Source: Paludibacteraceae bacterium
Lineage (GTDB): Bacteria > Bacteroidota > Bacteroidia > Bacteroidales > Paludibacteraceae
Reading direction: 5' to 3'
NCBI GenBank assembly: GCA_024401565.1
Contig: JAKSKU010000003.1
Coordinates: forward strand, 26,610 to 90,609
Length of the DNA stretch: 64,000 nucleotides
Part shown: one piece after another, positions 52,877 to 61,952 of the stretch
Position numbering within the stretch: position 1 is the first letter of the stretch
How the letters are laid out: each line of letters begins with the position of its first letter
The notes under the pieces: generated by a model
Told to the model about the DNA's origin: nothing
Databases searched by the model: none
Seen by the model: only the letters and a program-made list of their open reading frames with translations
Program-made: the position numbers and the translations under genes

Positions 52877-55800
52877 TCAATCCACAACTATCTTAACGCA
52901 TTCTGAATCTATCTTGACAATGTAGATTCCTGCAGTCGGGATACTCATACTGAACATGTCTGATTCCGATTTCTTATCCGCAACCAAGTTGCCCAATAAT
53001 GAATAGACACGGATATCTTTTCCTTTGGCCTCTCTCACATATAGTGTTTTTCCCTTAGTAAACACACGTTTTACATCTTCTGTAACCACTTTCTGCACTC
53101 CAGATTTGTCATCCGGACAAACAATGCTTCCATTTGCAGTCAAAGGAGTGGCAGTGATTATCTTATTGCCTTTCTCGTCGATACATTTAGCGAACACCTT
53201 CATCGTTGAATCTCCATCCGTTGTCCTTCCATACGATTCGTCTGTCTCATGAGGAGAGTAGGACACGCTGCTCAACTCAACCTCACCGTCTCGATAATTG
53301 GCACGCAACACAATTCTCTCAGATGCCGCAGCCCCAAGTTTGAAATTAAGATGCAATGGTCCAGCCTCCGGACTCTTGTCCGCCCACAAAAGCTTGTATC
53401 CGTGAGCCGGCACCACCGTCTCCTCCGATCCTGTAGGGATGACCGTTCTTGCCGCTTTTGTTTCGTTTTCAAGGATCAGACCGGCGATATCAACGTCTTC
53501 ATCGGCACCATTATAGACCTCAATCCAATCAGAAGCCGCGTTATTTTCATCCAAAGTAGACTCATTCGACGCGCAAACCTCGTTCAAGCAAAGATTAGAC
53601 GGCAACTTATAGTTCTCATCATATTCAAAATAGATAGTCACCTTAAGGTCAGATTTAGCCACAGTAGTCAACGATTTCTCAGAATAACGGTTGCCTTTAT
53701 CTGTTCTGAGCGTAGTGTCGTTGATTGCCCATTTTTGAATCTTATATCCGACAGGCACCTTAGGCTCCAATTTCACACGCTCGTTGGAATAGGCAGTGGT
53801 GTTGAATTTAGCCTCGCTATGCTCTCTTTTGTTAAGAAGGAATGAAAATTTAGGGGTCTCCGAATTAGGGAAGACGGTTCTCACTTTTATAGTCACGGTG
53901 TCGTCGCCCAAACCAAACTCTTTCTTCAACTGTTTGATGACATAACCCTTTCTATCCTTGGCAAACGCACGCATTTTTTCTATCTCCTCATCGTATACTT
54001 TCGGATTGCCAGGACAGTCCAACGGACCCGAATTCCTTATTGTAGCGCACATATCAAGCTGCGTCATACTCCAAAGAGAATCTATCTTTGTGTCAATCTT
54101 TTTGTCGGTAAACTGATTTTCAATTCTATCAAGATACTGGTCAAGGAATCTCCAGCGGAAATCTTCATTTTTCAAACACGATTTAAGCAATACCAGCATT
54201 GGCTCTTTAGCTCTGATCGGTTTAGTGGTGAAGTCCAACATACATGTATCCAACGATGTTGCCTTCGACAGTCCAAAATCAGTGTCAAACACTATCCAGC
54301 GGAATCTTCCACCGTCGTGTTTTCTCCAGACCTTTATATTGTGCGTAACCCAGTCGGTATTGCCCACATACTGCTCCAGAATCTGATAATCGATATACTC
54401 ATCAATATCCATGTGAGTGTCAAGGTTATCATAAAAATCAGGATCCGCATAACTCTTGCTCACATAGTCAATCATTTTATCGTAGGCCTCTCTTGTTCCG
54501 CTCTCGCACTCATAGTCTCCGAAGTTCGCGGTAAGAAGATCTATCTCATCCTCATCAAGTCCATAATTATGGTAGACATAATCCTCATCAGTCCTTTCTG
54601 TAAGGATCATCATGCCATAGAACTTTCCGTTAAGATAGTATGCCACCGGCTGAGCAGCCTGTTTGTCGAGATTCATGCCGTCTCCAAGGCTCTGGATAAA
54701 CATGTCTCTCCAACGCGGCTGGACATACGAATATCCGTTACCTCCATTACGCAAGGCAAGACTCTTTGTCTTCTTATATGATCGGTTGGCGAAGAAAGAA
54801 TTATAATACATCTTGTTCTTTCCAGAACGCTTGTTGGCCTTGAGTTTCAAGCTCTTGGCATTATGTATTCTTGTGCATCCTCCATACACGCCTATCTCGA
54901 TCTCCTGATTGTCGACCACCTTTCCGTCAAGTATATACTCAAAGTTGGCCGAACGCATCCAATCCTGATTGTAGTTGGCCACTGGAGTGCAAGAAGATTT
55001 GATTCCATTCGTTCCCTCCACATAGATACCTAGCATTTTTCCGAAGATATCTTCATCATTTCCCACAAGAGAGACTATAGGCAGACGGTCTCCCACTCCC
55101 TTACAATAATTATAGAACTTATCTGGAAGGATATAGCTTCCCGTAAGGATCTCGCTGTAAAGCATGCCGTCTTTATAGGCTCTTGCACGCAACGCCGTCG
55201 TACTGTCTATATTAATAGGCTCCTTATATCTTTCTCCCTTTTCAGGAGTTGGGGCATCTCCATTGATAGTATAATAAATCACAGCTCCGTCAGTAGGGCA
55301 TTCAAGCTCAACGCTCAATTTATCATCATATAATCCAGGAGCGCTCGATTTGAATGCAGGAGACGCTACTCTGTTAGAGAGAGACGTCACCAAACCGTCA
55401 TTCTCTTTTCCCGGCGTCGGCATCATAAAGCCTTCATTGCAATATGACAAGTGCGGACGTTGAGCAGGATAAGATATACTAATTTTCTTGCCATCTTTCT
55501 CAAAAGTGATGGAACCCTCATCTGTTGAGAGTTTATTGCCCACTCTTCCGGCATAAACGCTATTTATTTTAGACGCTGACAAACTGCTGGTCTCGCTCTT
55601 TCCGAAAAACAAAAGCGAATAACCTTTAGGCAAAATATGTGAGGAATCCAACTTGACTCTCCAATCCGTCACACCTTCTTTGACACTGGTCACTGTCCAT
55701 CCTTTCAGATCGACATTGTCGCCATTGTTGAAGAATTCCACATAACCATCATAGTTGTATTTGTCGCTAACAATTGTAGCGACGTTATTTGTCATTATTT

Positions 55801-55879
55801 CAGTGATACTTACCTCAGCATTCACACTGGAAACACATGACATTGAAAGTAATATACGAAACAAATCAAGCTTTTTCAT
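52877..55879 (-). CDS. Large secreted CotH kinase-like protein with lamin-tail domains and T9SS C-terminus
   Basis: 1000 residues from ATG 55879 (MKKLDLFRILLSMSCVSSVNA, a clean signal peptide; an ATG 18 bp upstream is less suitable). Order: lamin-tail domain (~22-150, ITEIMTNN, YVEFFNNGDNVDLKGW); chitobiase/Fn3-associated strand domain (~185-265, VIYYTINGDAPTP); CotH kinase domain (~275-650), with AYYLNGKFYGMMILTERTDE and the metal loop WIVFDTDFGL; a beta domain; a second lamin-tail domain (~770-930, LNEVCASN, DWIEVYNGADEDVDIAGL); and a T9SS sorting domain (VYSLLGNLVADKK, TAGIYIVKID). CotH kinases modify secreted proteins; here the substrate is unknown. This layout is common in Bacteroidetes surface proteins. 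Confidence 0.92.
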   Translation of the reverse strand: MKKLDLFRILLSMSCVSSVNAEVSITEIMTNNVATIVSDKYNYDGYVEFFNNGDNVDLKGWTVTSVKEGVTDWRVKLDSSHILPKGYSLLFFGKSETSSLSASKINSVYAGRVGNKLSTDEGSITFEKDGKKISISYPAQRPHLSYCNEGFMMPTPGKENDGLVTSLSNRVASPAFKSSAPGLYDDKLSVELECPTDGAVIYYTINGDAPTPEKGERYKEPINIDSTTALRARAYKDGMLYSEILTGSYILPDKFYNYCKGVGDRLPIVSLVGNDEDIFGKMLGIYVEGTNGIKSSCTPVANYNQDWMRSANFEYILDGKVVDNQEIEIGVYGGCTRIHNAKSLKLKANKRSGKNKMYYNSFFANRSYKKTKSLALRNGGNGYSYVQPRWRDMFIQSLGDGMNLDKQAAQPVAYYLNGKFYGMMILTERTDEDYVYHNYGLDEDEIDLLTANFGDYECESGTREAYDKMIDYVSKSYADPDFYDNLDTHMDIDEYIDYQILEQYVGNTDWVTHNIKVWRKHDGGRFRWIVFDTDFGLSKATSLDTCMLDFTTKPIRAKEPMLVLLKSCLKNEDFRWRFLDQYLDRIENQFTDKKIDTKIDSLWSMTQLDMCATIRNSGPLDCPGNPKVYDEEIEKMRAFAKDRKGYVIKQLKKEFGLGDDTVTIKVRTVFPNSETPKFSFLLNKREHSEAKFNTTAYSNERVKLEPKVPVGYKIQKWAINDTTLRTDKGNRYSEKSLTTVAKSDLKVTIYFEYDENYKLPSNLCLNEVCASNESTLDENNAASDWIEVYNGADEDVDIAGLILENETKAARTVIPTGSEETVVPAHGYKLLWADKSPEAGPLHLNFKLGAAASERIVLRANYRDGEVELSSVSYSPHETDESYGRTTDGDSTMKVFAKCIDEKGNKIITATPLTANGSIVCPDDKSGVQKVVTEDVKRVFTKGKTLYVREAKGKDIRVYSLLGNLVADKKSESDMFSMSIPTAGIYIVKIDSECVKIVVD

Positions 55880-56009
55880 AGGACTAAATTCTACCATTAT
55901 GTTTTTTAACCGGTTTTTTTCTCATTCTTTTTACTTGAATTATATCAGCAATTGCAATTCGTATGTTGTGACGAATTTCAACTTTTTCACTGAATATTAA
56001 TTTACTGGA

Positions 56010-56040
56010 CAAAATTACAGAATTAGATTGGAATAATCAA
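56010..56040 (-). promoter_or_regulatory. Promoter of the large CotH gene
   Basis: On the minus strand TTG (56040-56038), 20-bp spacer, TAATTTTG (56017-56010), leaving a leader of about 125 nt before ATG 55879. The rest of the 418-bp divergent region up to 56297 shows nothing else but the ligase promoter. Confidence 0.6.
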
Positions 56041-56223
56041 TTTATTCAATGAATCACATCCAAGTTTGCCAATATCTCGCATGGCTTGGTCTCGATCGAA
56101 ATGTCATACAATCATATACCTTAAGGCACAATAAAGGTTGTCCGAACACTGCCCAAATCCAAACGTTAATAAAAATGTTGATAACTTGTTGCTATTTGTG
56201 TTAAAATCTTCAACTGCGTTTTT

Positions 56224-56254
56224 TTTGAATAAAATGGCTGATAAGATAAATTTG
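56224..56254 (+). promoter_or_regulatory. Promoter of the Mur ligase gene
   Basis: TTTG (56224-56227), 19-bp spacer, TAAATTTG (56247-56254), 43 bp before the ATG; a near-perfect consensus. Confidence 0.7.
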
Positions 56255-56297
56255 CAATCAGTAAAACACTTATCAATTAAATTTTAACGCTTATGAT

Positions 56298-57698
56298 ATG
56301 GAACATGATGATCAGCACAGTGCTAGCTGTAGGAGTAGTCGTAGCTATTTCGTCGGTGTTGCTGGCACAGGTATGAGCCCGATGGCTCTATTTTTGGCTG
56401 GAAAAGGCAATGAAGTGTATGGAAGCGACAGAGCTTTCGCACAAAAAGAAAAGAATCAAGATTATAAAGAGCTTTCTCGCCATGGCGTCAACTGTGTGAT
56501 GCAAGATGGTGAGCATCTACCGGCAGATTTGGATTTCGCGGTTGTGAGCACAGCTGTGGAGGACACAAATCCGGATATCAAGGAAATTAAGGCACGCAAT
56601 GTAAAGATTATGCACCGCAGTGAGCTTCTTGCGGAGATTGCCGGAAGTCACAAGGGAGGTGCGATTTGTGTGGGCGGAACAGCTGGTAAGAGCACTACCA
56701 CTCACCTTATCTATCAACTTCTGCTTGGTGCAGGAAAACATCCGTGTATGATCGCAGGCGCTGCCGATAATGATGTGAAAAGAGGGGGAGAACCCGGCAA
56801 TTTCGATAATTCAGGAGATGGTCCGCTCGTATTTGAGGGCGACGAGAGTGACAAGAGCATCGTAAGATATAATCCTACTATGTCTGTCATCACTAACGTT
56901 GGCCACGACCACCATGAGATCGATGTCACAGTCGGTTTGTTCCAGACTGTCGCCTACAATACTGCCGACACTGTGGTTCTCAATTCAGGTGATGAAAACC
57001 TCCGTCGTCTTAACTGCAAAAAGCGTGTTTCTTTCGCTTTAGCCGATTTAGACCCAAATGCAGACTTTAAGGTCACAGACTTGAAACATACCAGCGAAGG
57101 CATAACATTTGCAATCAACGGAGTGCCATTCGCATACCATTCCATCGGTTTACACAACGCGTTGAATATCGCCGCGGCTGTGGCAATGGCAAGTGTGTAT
57201 GGTGTCGACGTGAAGGAGTGTGCAAAGATATTGAGCAAGTTTGGCGGAGTCTACCGTCGTGGAAATATCATCGGAAAGAATCCTAACGGAGCCATTTTGG
57301 TGGACGATTTCGCCCACACTCCAGAGGAGGTTGCCGAGACAATCCGCACGTTGGCTACATTCTCCGACAAGGTTCACGCCGTCTACCAGCCTCATGGATT
57401 CGGTCCGCTTCGCAAGACATACGAGCAGATGGCGATTCTTCTGAAGGAGGTGATGAGAAAGCAGGATGTGTTCTATCTTGCCGACGTCTACTATGAAGGA
57501 GGCACAACCGACATGAGCATCGGATCTAAGTTTGTGGCTGACTATTTCACGTCGCAAGGCATCAATTGCGTCTACGTGCAGGATAGAAAAGAGATCCCGG
57601 CGTTGACAGCGAAAGATAGCAAAGCCAGCGATTCGATTGTGGTGATGGGAGCGCGCGACAAATCTCTTGCAGATTATGCCTGCTCTTTTAAAGGATAA
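56298..57698 (+). CDS. MurC/Mpl-type Mur ligase family protein
   Basis: 466 residues with the three-domain Mur ligase plan. N-terminal UDP-binding signature FVGVAGTGMSPMALFLAGKG, central ATP-binding loop VGGTAGKSTTTHLIYQL near residue 118, EGDESDKSI and NVGHDHHEID near residue 200, and C-terminal ILVDDFAHTPEEVAETI with YQPHGFGP. This fits MurC (adds L-Ala to UDP-MurNAc) or Mpl (recycles murein tripeptide). The P-loop is unusual: MurC/Mpl have GTHGKTTT, here His is Ala and the first Thr is Ser. No other dcw genes are nearby, so a recycling or divergent role is more likely than the essential MurC. It precedes thiL, with a terminator hairpin between. Confidence 0.82.
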   Translation: MEHDDQHSASCRSSRSYFVGVAGTGMSPMALFLAGKGNEVYGSDRAFAQKEKNQDYKELSRHGVNCVMQDGEHLPADLDFAVVSTAVEDTNPDIKEIKARNVKIMHRSELLAEIAGSHKGGAICVGGTAGKSTTTHLIYQLLLGAGKHPCMIAGAADNDVKRGGEPGNFDNSGDGPLVFEGDESDKSIVRYNPTMSVITNVGHDHHEIDVTVGLFQTVAYNTADTVVLNSGDENLRRLNCKKRVSFALADLDPNADFKVTDLKHTSEGITFAINGVPFAYHSIGLHNALNIAAAVAMASVYGVDVKECAKILSKFGGVYRRGNIIGKNPNGAILVDDFAHTPEEVAETIRTLATFSDKVHAVYQPHGFGPLRKTYEQMAILLKEVMRKQDVFYLADVYYEGGTTDMSIGSKFVADYFTSQGINCVYVQDRKEIPALTAKDSKASDSIVVMGARDKSLADYACSFKG

Positions 57699-57728
57699 TC
57701 CGAAAATATTGATAATTTTGCATTGTAG

Positions 57729-57750
57729 AGACGGGGCATGCCCCGTCTTT
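57729..57750 (+). terminator. Palindromic terminator after the Mur ligase gene
   Basis: 20-bp perfect palindrome AGACGGGGCATGCCCCGTCT followed by T3-4, preceded by the TAGAGACG motif that recurs with other hairpins (17965, 62190). An ATG inside it at 57738 is not the thiL start. Confidence 0.75.
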
Positions 57751-57782
57751 TCGTGTCAAATTGCATCATAAAAAACAATAAT

Positions 57783-58832
57783 ATGCAGATTAAAGAACTT
57801 GGCGAATTTGGATTGATCGACAGACTAACGAAGGAATTCCCTATCGTGAATAAGTCGACGGAATTGTCGGTTGGCGACGATTGTGCTATCTTGGATTACA
57901 CAGGCAAGAAAACATTAGTAACGAAGGATTTGCTTCTTGAAGGTGTTCATTTCGACCTTACATACTGCCCTCTTCTACATTTGGGCTACAAATCGGCGAT
58001 TGTAAATTTCTCCGACGTCTACGCAATGAACGGCAAGCCAAAACAGATGGTTGTGGGGCTTGGTGTTAGCTCAAAACTATGTGTGGAGGATCTCGACGAG
58101 CTATACGCAGGAATGAAGATCGCGTGTGAGGAGCACGGAGTCGACCTTATCGGTGGAGACACAACAGCCTCGCTAAACGGTCTTACGATCAGCATCACAT
58201 GTATCGGTGAAGGTGAGGAAGGCAAGATTGTGAAGCGCAGTGGAGCTAAAGATACAGATTTGATCTGCGTCACAGGTGATCTTGGCGCCGCATACATGGG
58301 TTTGCTTCTTCTTGAGAGAGAGAAAGAGGTGTTCAACGCAGGAAGCGGTTCGGATCCAGATTTCGCAGGCAAAGAGTACTTGATCGAGCGACAGTTGAAG
58401 CCAAGAGCAAGAAAGGATATCATCGAGTCGTTGGAGCGCATTAACGTCGTCCCTACAGCGATGATGGACATCTCAGATGGATTATCATCGGAGTTGCTTC
58501 ATATCTGCAAAGCAAGCCACGTAGGATGCCGTATTTACGAGGATCGTATTCCAATCGACTATCTGACTGCGCAGATGTCAGAAGAGATGAATATGAACAT
58601 GACAATGGCCGCAATGAACGGTGGTGAGGATTATGAGCTTCTATTCACTATTCCTCTGTCAATGCACGACACATTCACTGCCTTGACTGAGATTGCCCTT
58701 CCTGGCGTGCCACGTCCAGACATCAAGATCATCGGCCACATCACATCAGAGAATCTTGGAGCACGAATGATCACACGTGGAGGTGGAGAGATCGACATCC
58801 AGGCTCAGGGATGGAACTCGCTAAAGGAATAA
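57783..58832 (+). CDS. thiL: Thiamine-monophosphate kinase
   Basis: 349 residues from ATG 57783 (MQIKELGEFGLIDRL); an in-frame ATG at 57738 lies within the terminator palindrome and is rejected. ThiL phosphorylates thiamine monophosphate to the active diphosphate cofactor. Motifs: VGDDCAILDYTGKKTLVTKD near residue 31, ATP-binding GGDTTASLNGL near residue 127, TGDLGAAYMGLLLL near residue 165, DISDGLSSELLHI near residue 227 and NGGEDYELLFTI near residue 280. Full length for the AIR-synthase-like fold. No thiamine-synthesis genes are adjacent and no TPP riboswitch is seen upstream. Codon use is moderately biased. Confidence 0.96.
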   Translation: MQIKELGEFGLIDRLTKEFPIVNKSTELSVGDDCAILDYTGKKTLVTKDLLLEGVHFDLTYCPLLHLGYKSAIVNFSDVYAMNGKPKQMVVGLGVSSKLCVEDLDELYAGMKIACEEHGVDLIGGDTTASLNGLTISITCIGEGEEGKIVKRSGAKDTDLICVTGDLGAAYMGLLLLEREKEVFNAGSGSDPDFAGKEYLIERQLKPRARKDIIESLERINVVPTAMMDISDGLSSELLHICKASHVGCRIYEDRIPIDYLTAQMSEEMNMNMTMAAMNGGEDYELLFTIPLSMHDTFTALTEIALPGVPRPDIKIIGHITSENLGARMITRGGGEIDIQAQGWNSLKE

Positions 58833-58881
58833 TGCGGAATGACGAATTTAACGAACGTAAAATTTCCGTAAAATAGATCAT

Positions 58882-58949
58882 AAAATTATAGGGGCAATCA
58901 TTGATTTGATTGCCCCTAAATTTTTTGCCACTGTTTCCGTCGACGGACA
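58882..58949. repeat. Hairpin repeat family 2, copy A
   Basis: Core hairpin 58891-58916 with 10-bp arms GGGGCAATCA/TGATTGCCCC and a 6-nt loop, then TTTGCCACTGTTTCCGTCGA. The same hairpin recurs at 60756 and 61966, both near the YhcG gene. Confidence 0.85.
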
Positions 58950-58966
58950 TCCATATAATACGAAAA

Positions 58967-59064
58967 CCGTGGGCTTACGCCCACGGCTATATATCTTCGA
59001 TCCCCTTATTCCCCAGGGCGACGCTTCGCTTGCCCTGGGCTACAAGCTTTTGGGCTTTCAGCCC
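58967..59064. repeat. Cluster of three GC-rich hairpins between thiL and the BspA-like gene
   Basis: CCGTGGGC/GCCCACGG (58967-58986), CCCAGGGC/GCCCTGGG (59012-59039) and GGGCT/AGCCC (59052-59064). The order and sequence resemble intergenic palindromes often seen in Bacteroidales; a role in ending both convergent transcripts is plausible. Confidence 0.7.
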
Positions 59065-59094
59065 GTTCTGCCTGAATCTTGAATCCTGAATCTT

Positions 59095-60642
59095 TTATTT
59101 CAGCCATTTCACAGACTTGACATTTTTGAAAGCAGTCGTTCCTATCTTTACATTCTCTTCTGAATTATCAATCACAACATTAAGATTCGAACTATAACTG
59201 AATGCTGATTTACCAATGCTTGTCACACTCTTTGGGATTGTTATGTTTTCCAAACGGCCACATAAATAAAATGCCATCTCTCCAATACTTGTTACAGTCT
59301 CTGGGATTATTATGTTTTCCAAACGATAAGCAGCATCAAAGGCACTATCTTCGATACTAGTGACTCCCTCCGGAATAACAACATTAATACAAGAATCCTT
59401 GCTTCCTACCCAGCCATAACATTTTGTGCCATTATCATAAATCAACAAATCTGGAGTCAAAAGGTCACATCCTCTATATGCCTCTTTTCCGATGCTCTTA
59501 ACATTCTTGGGGACATTTATGCTTGTCAAATTGCTACAATTATAAAATGCTCCAGATCCAATGCTAGTAACGCTTTCTGGAATAAATATGCTTGTCAAAA
59601 CGCTACAATACCAGAATGCATCATTTCCGATGCTGGTCACTCCCTCTGGTATAGTCATACTCTTCAAGCTCAAACACTTGCTAAATGAAGATGATCCAAT
59701 GCTCGTAACACTCTCTGGAATAGTTATGTTTGCTAAACTATCACAAAAACAAAATGCATAATCTCCGATACTAGTGACTCCCTCTGGAATGGTCACGCTT
59801 TTCAAATTGTTGCATTTGTAAAATAAAGTCCTTTCGATGCTAGTGACTCCCTTTGGAATGGATACGCTCGCCAAACTACTACATCCATAAAAGGTTCCCT
59901 CTCCCATACTCGTGATTCCATCAGGAATATCAATGCTTGACAATTTGCTACATCCATAAAATGCTTTCTCTCCAATGCTAGCCACTCCATCAGGAATCTC
60001 TATGCCAGTCAAATTGCAACATCCATAAAATGCGGTACTACCTATGCTAGTTACGCCCTCTGGAATAACGACATTAATACAAGAATCGTTAGATCCTACC
60101 CAACCATAGCATTTTGTGCCGTTATCATATACTAATAAATAAGGATTCAAACTACTGCAAGCACCCAATGCTCCAGTTCCGATGTCAGATACATTCTGAG
60201 GAATATTTATCTCTGTCAAATTATAACAATCGCTAAAGGCATATTCTTCGATTGTTGTTACACTCTCTGGAATTGTGACGGATTTTAAACTGAGATAATC
60301 ACAAAACGCACAATTCCCAATGCCTGTCACATCATATACTATCCCATCAATTCTTACTTTTGGAGGAATGTTTACAGAATCAACAGTCAACATGTCAACT
60401 TTGGTATGATCTCTTACAACCTTAACCGTCGAGTCGGATATAATCTCAAATTTCAACGTAAGTTCTGATGTATCTGGAATAGATTCTTCTGGAATGTCGA
60501 TAAAATCTACCTCAACGACATTTTCTACATTATATCGAATTACTTGACCATCCTTCAATTTTAGATACATGACGTCTGTCGCAGCAGACATAGACAAACA
60601 TAATGTTGACGTTGCGATTAATGATAGTAGTTTTTGTTTCAT
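59095..60642 (-). CDS. BspA-like leucine-rich repeat surface protein
   Basis: 515 residues. Signal peptide MKQKLLSLIATSTLCLSMSA, a ~75-residue spacer beginning VMYLKLKDGQVIRYN, then about 15 LRR_5 units of 23 residues with the consensus TSIGxxAFYxCxxLTSIxIPEGV. Units 3 and 12 each contain the same insertion (YDNGTKCYGWVGS...DSCINV), nine units apart. There is no T9SS sorting domain at the end (ends KNVKSVKWLK), so the attachment or release route is unclear. BspA-type proteins bind host proteins or other bacteria in oral and gut Bacteroidetes; here that is inferred. A full promoter consensus lies upstream. Confidence 0.92.
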   Translation of the reverse strand: MKQKLLSLIATSTLCLSMSAATDVMYLKLKDGQVIRYNVENVVEVDFIDIPEESIPDTSELTLKFEIISDSTVKVVRDHTKVDMLTVDSVNIPPKVRIDGIVYDVTGIGNCAFCDYLSLKSVTIPESVTTIEEYAFSDCYNLTEINIPQNVSDIGTGALGACSSLNPYLLVYDNGTKCYGWVGSNDSCINVVIPEGVTSIGSTAFYGCCNLTGIEIPDGVASIGEKAFYGCSKLSSIDIPDGITSMGEGTFYGCSSLASVSIPKGVTSIERTLFYKCNNLKSVTIPEGVTSIGDYAFCFCDSLANITIPESVTSIGSSSFSKCLSLKSMTIPEGVTSIGNDAFWYCSVLTSIFIPESVTSIGSGAFYNCSNLTSINVPKNVKSIGKEAYRGCDLLTPDLLIYDNGTKCYGWVGSKDSCINVVIPEGVTSIEDSAFDAAYRLENIIIPETVTSIGEMAFYLCGRLENITIPKSVTSIGKSAFSYSSNLNVVIDNSEENVKIGTTAFKNVKSVKWLK

Positions 60643-60704
60643 CGATTTTAATTTTCATTCTTTTTTTCGAATAAACCATAGTTGTATTTGCAACAACTAC
60701 AATG

Positions 60705-60735
60705 CAAATATATCAACAAATTGGGGAACGACAAA
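60705..60735 (-). promoter_or_regulatory. Promoter of the BspA-like gene
   Basis: On the minus strand TTTG (60735-60732), 19-bp spacer, TATATTTG (60712-60705); leader about 55 nt. Confidence 0.72.
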
Positions 60736-60750
60736 AGGATGAAGAATATT

Positions 60751-60812
60751 ATATAGGCAATCATTGATTTGATTGCCCCTAAATTTTTGCCACTGTTTCC
60801 GTCGACGGATAT
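60751..60812. repeat. Hairpin repeat family 2, copy B
   Basis: Core 60756-60777 (GGCAATCA/TGATTGCC, two G lost on the left arm) followed by the same TTTGCCACTGTTTCCGTCGA tail as copy A. It lies between the BspA-like promoter and the YhcG stop codon. Confidence 0.85.
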
Positions 60813-60829
60813 ATTCCCCAATTCCGACA

Positions 60830-61864
60830 TTACTCTCCTATCAATCGCATTATATTTTCTTCAATCGCAGACGTTTCAGGAAGCATATTGACATAATGAT
60901 CTGGAAGATTAGAAGACAAACTATAAGTAGCCACACCTATCGGCATGTTAGAAGAGCGTAGAGCATATTCTACTATCGTTCTATCCTTTGATTTACAGAT
61001 GATAATACCAATTGCAGGATTTTCATCAGGCAATTTGATTGTATCATTAATTACATTTAAGTAAAACTCCATCTTCCCTTTATACTCAGGTTCAAATTCG
61101 CCGACCTTCAATTCTACCGCAATAAAAGATTTTAGTCTGCGATGATATAGCATCAAATCAACAAAATATTCCTTTCCTGAAACCTCCAAACGATACTGGC
61201 TTCCTGCGAACATAACATCTGGACCAAACTCTGCCAAAAATTGTTGTATATTTCGGACCAAACTCTTCTCAAGATCATATTCTGAATGTACCGTATCAAG
61301 TTCTCCGTACCCAACAAAATAATCATCTTTTACAGCCAATGATGCTTGTTTCTTAACATTCTCAGGAAGAACAACATCAAAATTGGTTTGTCCCAAAAGA
61401 TAGTTCTCATAAGACTTCAGTTCAATCTTATTTATGAGGACATCCTTTGTCCATCCAAATCTCTTTGTTGCTAGAATATAAAACCTTCGTTCCTGAGTCT
61501 CTTTACACTTTGTCATTATGGCTAAGTGTTTTGCCCAACTAATTTCTGCAACCAATGGTTGCAGAATTTCATCTGATTGATATTCAGTATAAAACTGAAC
61601 CATATACCAAAGATTTCTAACACCAAAGCCTTTTATTCCAGGAAATTCACTTTGAATATCTTTCGACAATGTCTCTACTACTGATTTTCCCCAACCTTGA
61701 GATTGTTTTTCCGACAATTCTTTTCCTATCTGCCAATAAAGATTCATCATCTCTGTATTAACAGACTTCATTGCTTCATATTGAGCACTGCGAATTTGTT
61801 TTGTGATTTTATCAAAAAATAACTTATAGTTATCTTCTGCTATAACACTGTTACTAACTTCCAT
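60830..61864 (-). CDS. YhcG/DUF1016-type PD-(D/E)xK nuclease family protein
   Basis: 344 residues, cytoplasmic. The N-terminal DUF1016 helical part contains YWQIGKELSEKQSQGWGKSVV near residues 45-65 and FPGIKGFGVRNLWYMVQFY near residue 80. The C-terminal nuclease-like core has FVDLMLYHRRLKSFIAVELKVG with Asp236, Glu251 and Lys253 in the expected D...ExK order, so the catalytic site looks intact. The family is proposed to be Holliday-junction-resolvase-like and is often linked to restriction or defence loci and mobile elements. Here it is alone, with a good promoter and flanked on both sides by copies of hairpin repeat family 2. AT-rich codon use unlike the housekeeping genes suggests transfer. 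Confidence 0.9.
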   Translation of the reverse strand: MEVSNSVIAEDNYKLFFDKITKQIRSAQYEAMKSVNTEMMNLYWQIGKELSEKQSQGWGKSVVETLSKDIQSEFPGIKGFGVRNLWYMVQFYTEYQSDEILQPLVAEISWAKHLAIMTKCKETQERRFYILATKRFGWTKDVLINKIELKSYENYLLGQTNFDVVLPENVKKQASLAVKDDYFVGYGELDTVHSEYDLEKSLVRNIQQFLAEFGPDVMFAGSQYRLEVSGKEYFVDLMLYHRRLKSFIAVELKVGEFEPEYKGKMEFYLNVINDTIKLPDENPAIGIIICKSKDRTIVEYALRSSNMPIGVATYSLSSNLPDHYVNMLPETSAIEENIMRLIGE

Positions 61865-61898
61865 AAAATAACTTTTCTGTTTAACATCAAATCATTTG

Positions 61899-61929
61899 CA
61901 AAGTTAATGATTTGAAATTTTCATATCAA
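61899..61929 (-). promoter_or_regulatory. Promoter of the YhcG-type gene
   Basis: On the minus strand TTG (61929-61927), 20-bp spacer, TAACTTTG (61906-61899), 35 bp before the ATG. Confidence 0.65.
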
Positions 61930-61952
61930 TCATTTATAATTAAAAAACACCA

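Noticed and set aside
53249-53845. 198-codon plus-strand ORF opposite the large CotH gene
   Set aside because: It lies wholly within a coding region with clear domains on the other strand; its translation is rich in Arg/His/Leu with no family resemblance.
57751-57782. TPP riboswitch upstream of thiL
   Set aside because: The space between the terminator palindrome and ATG is about 30 bp, too short, and no THI-box motif is visible.
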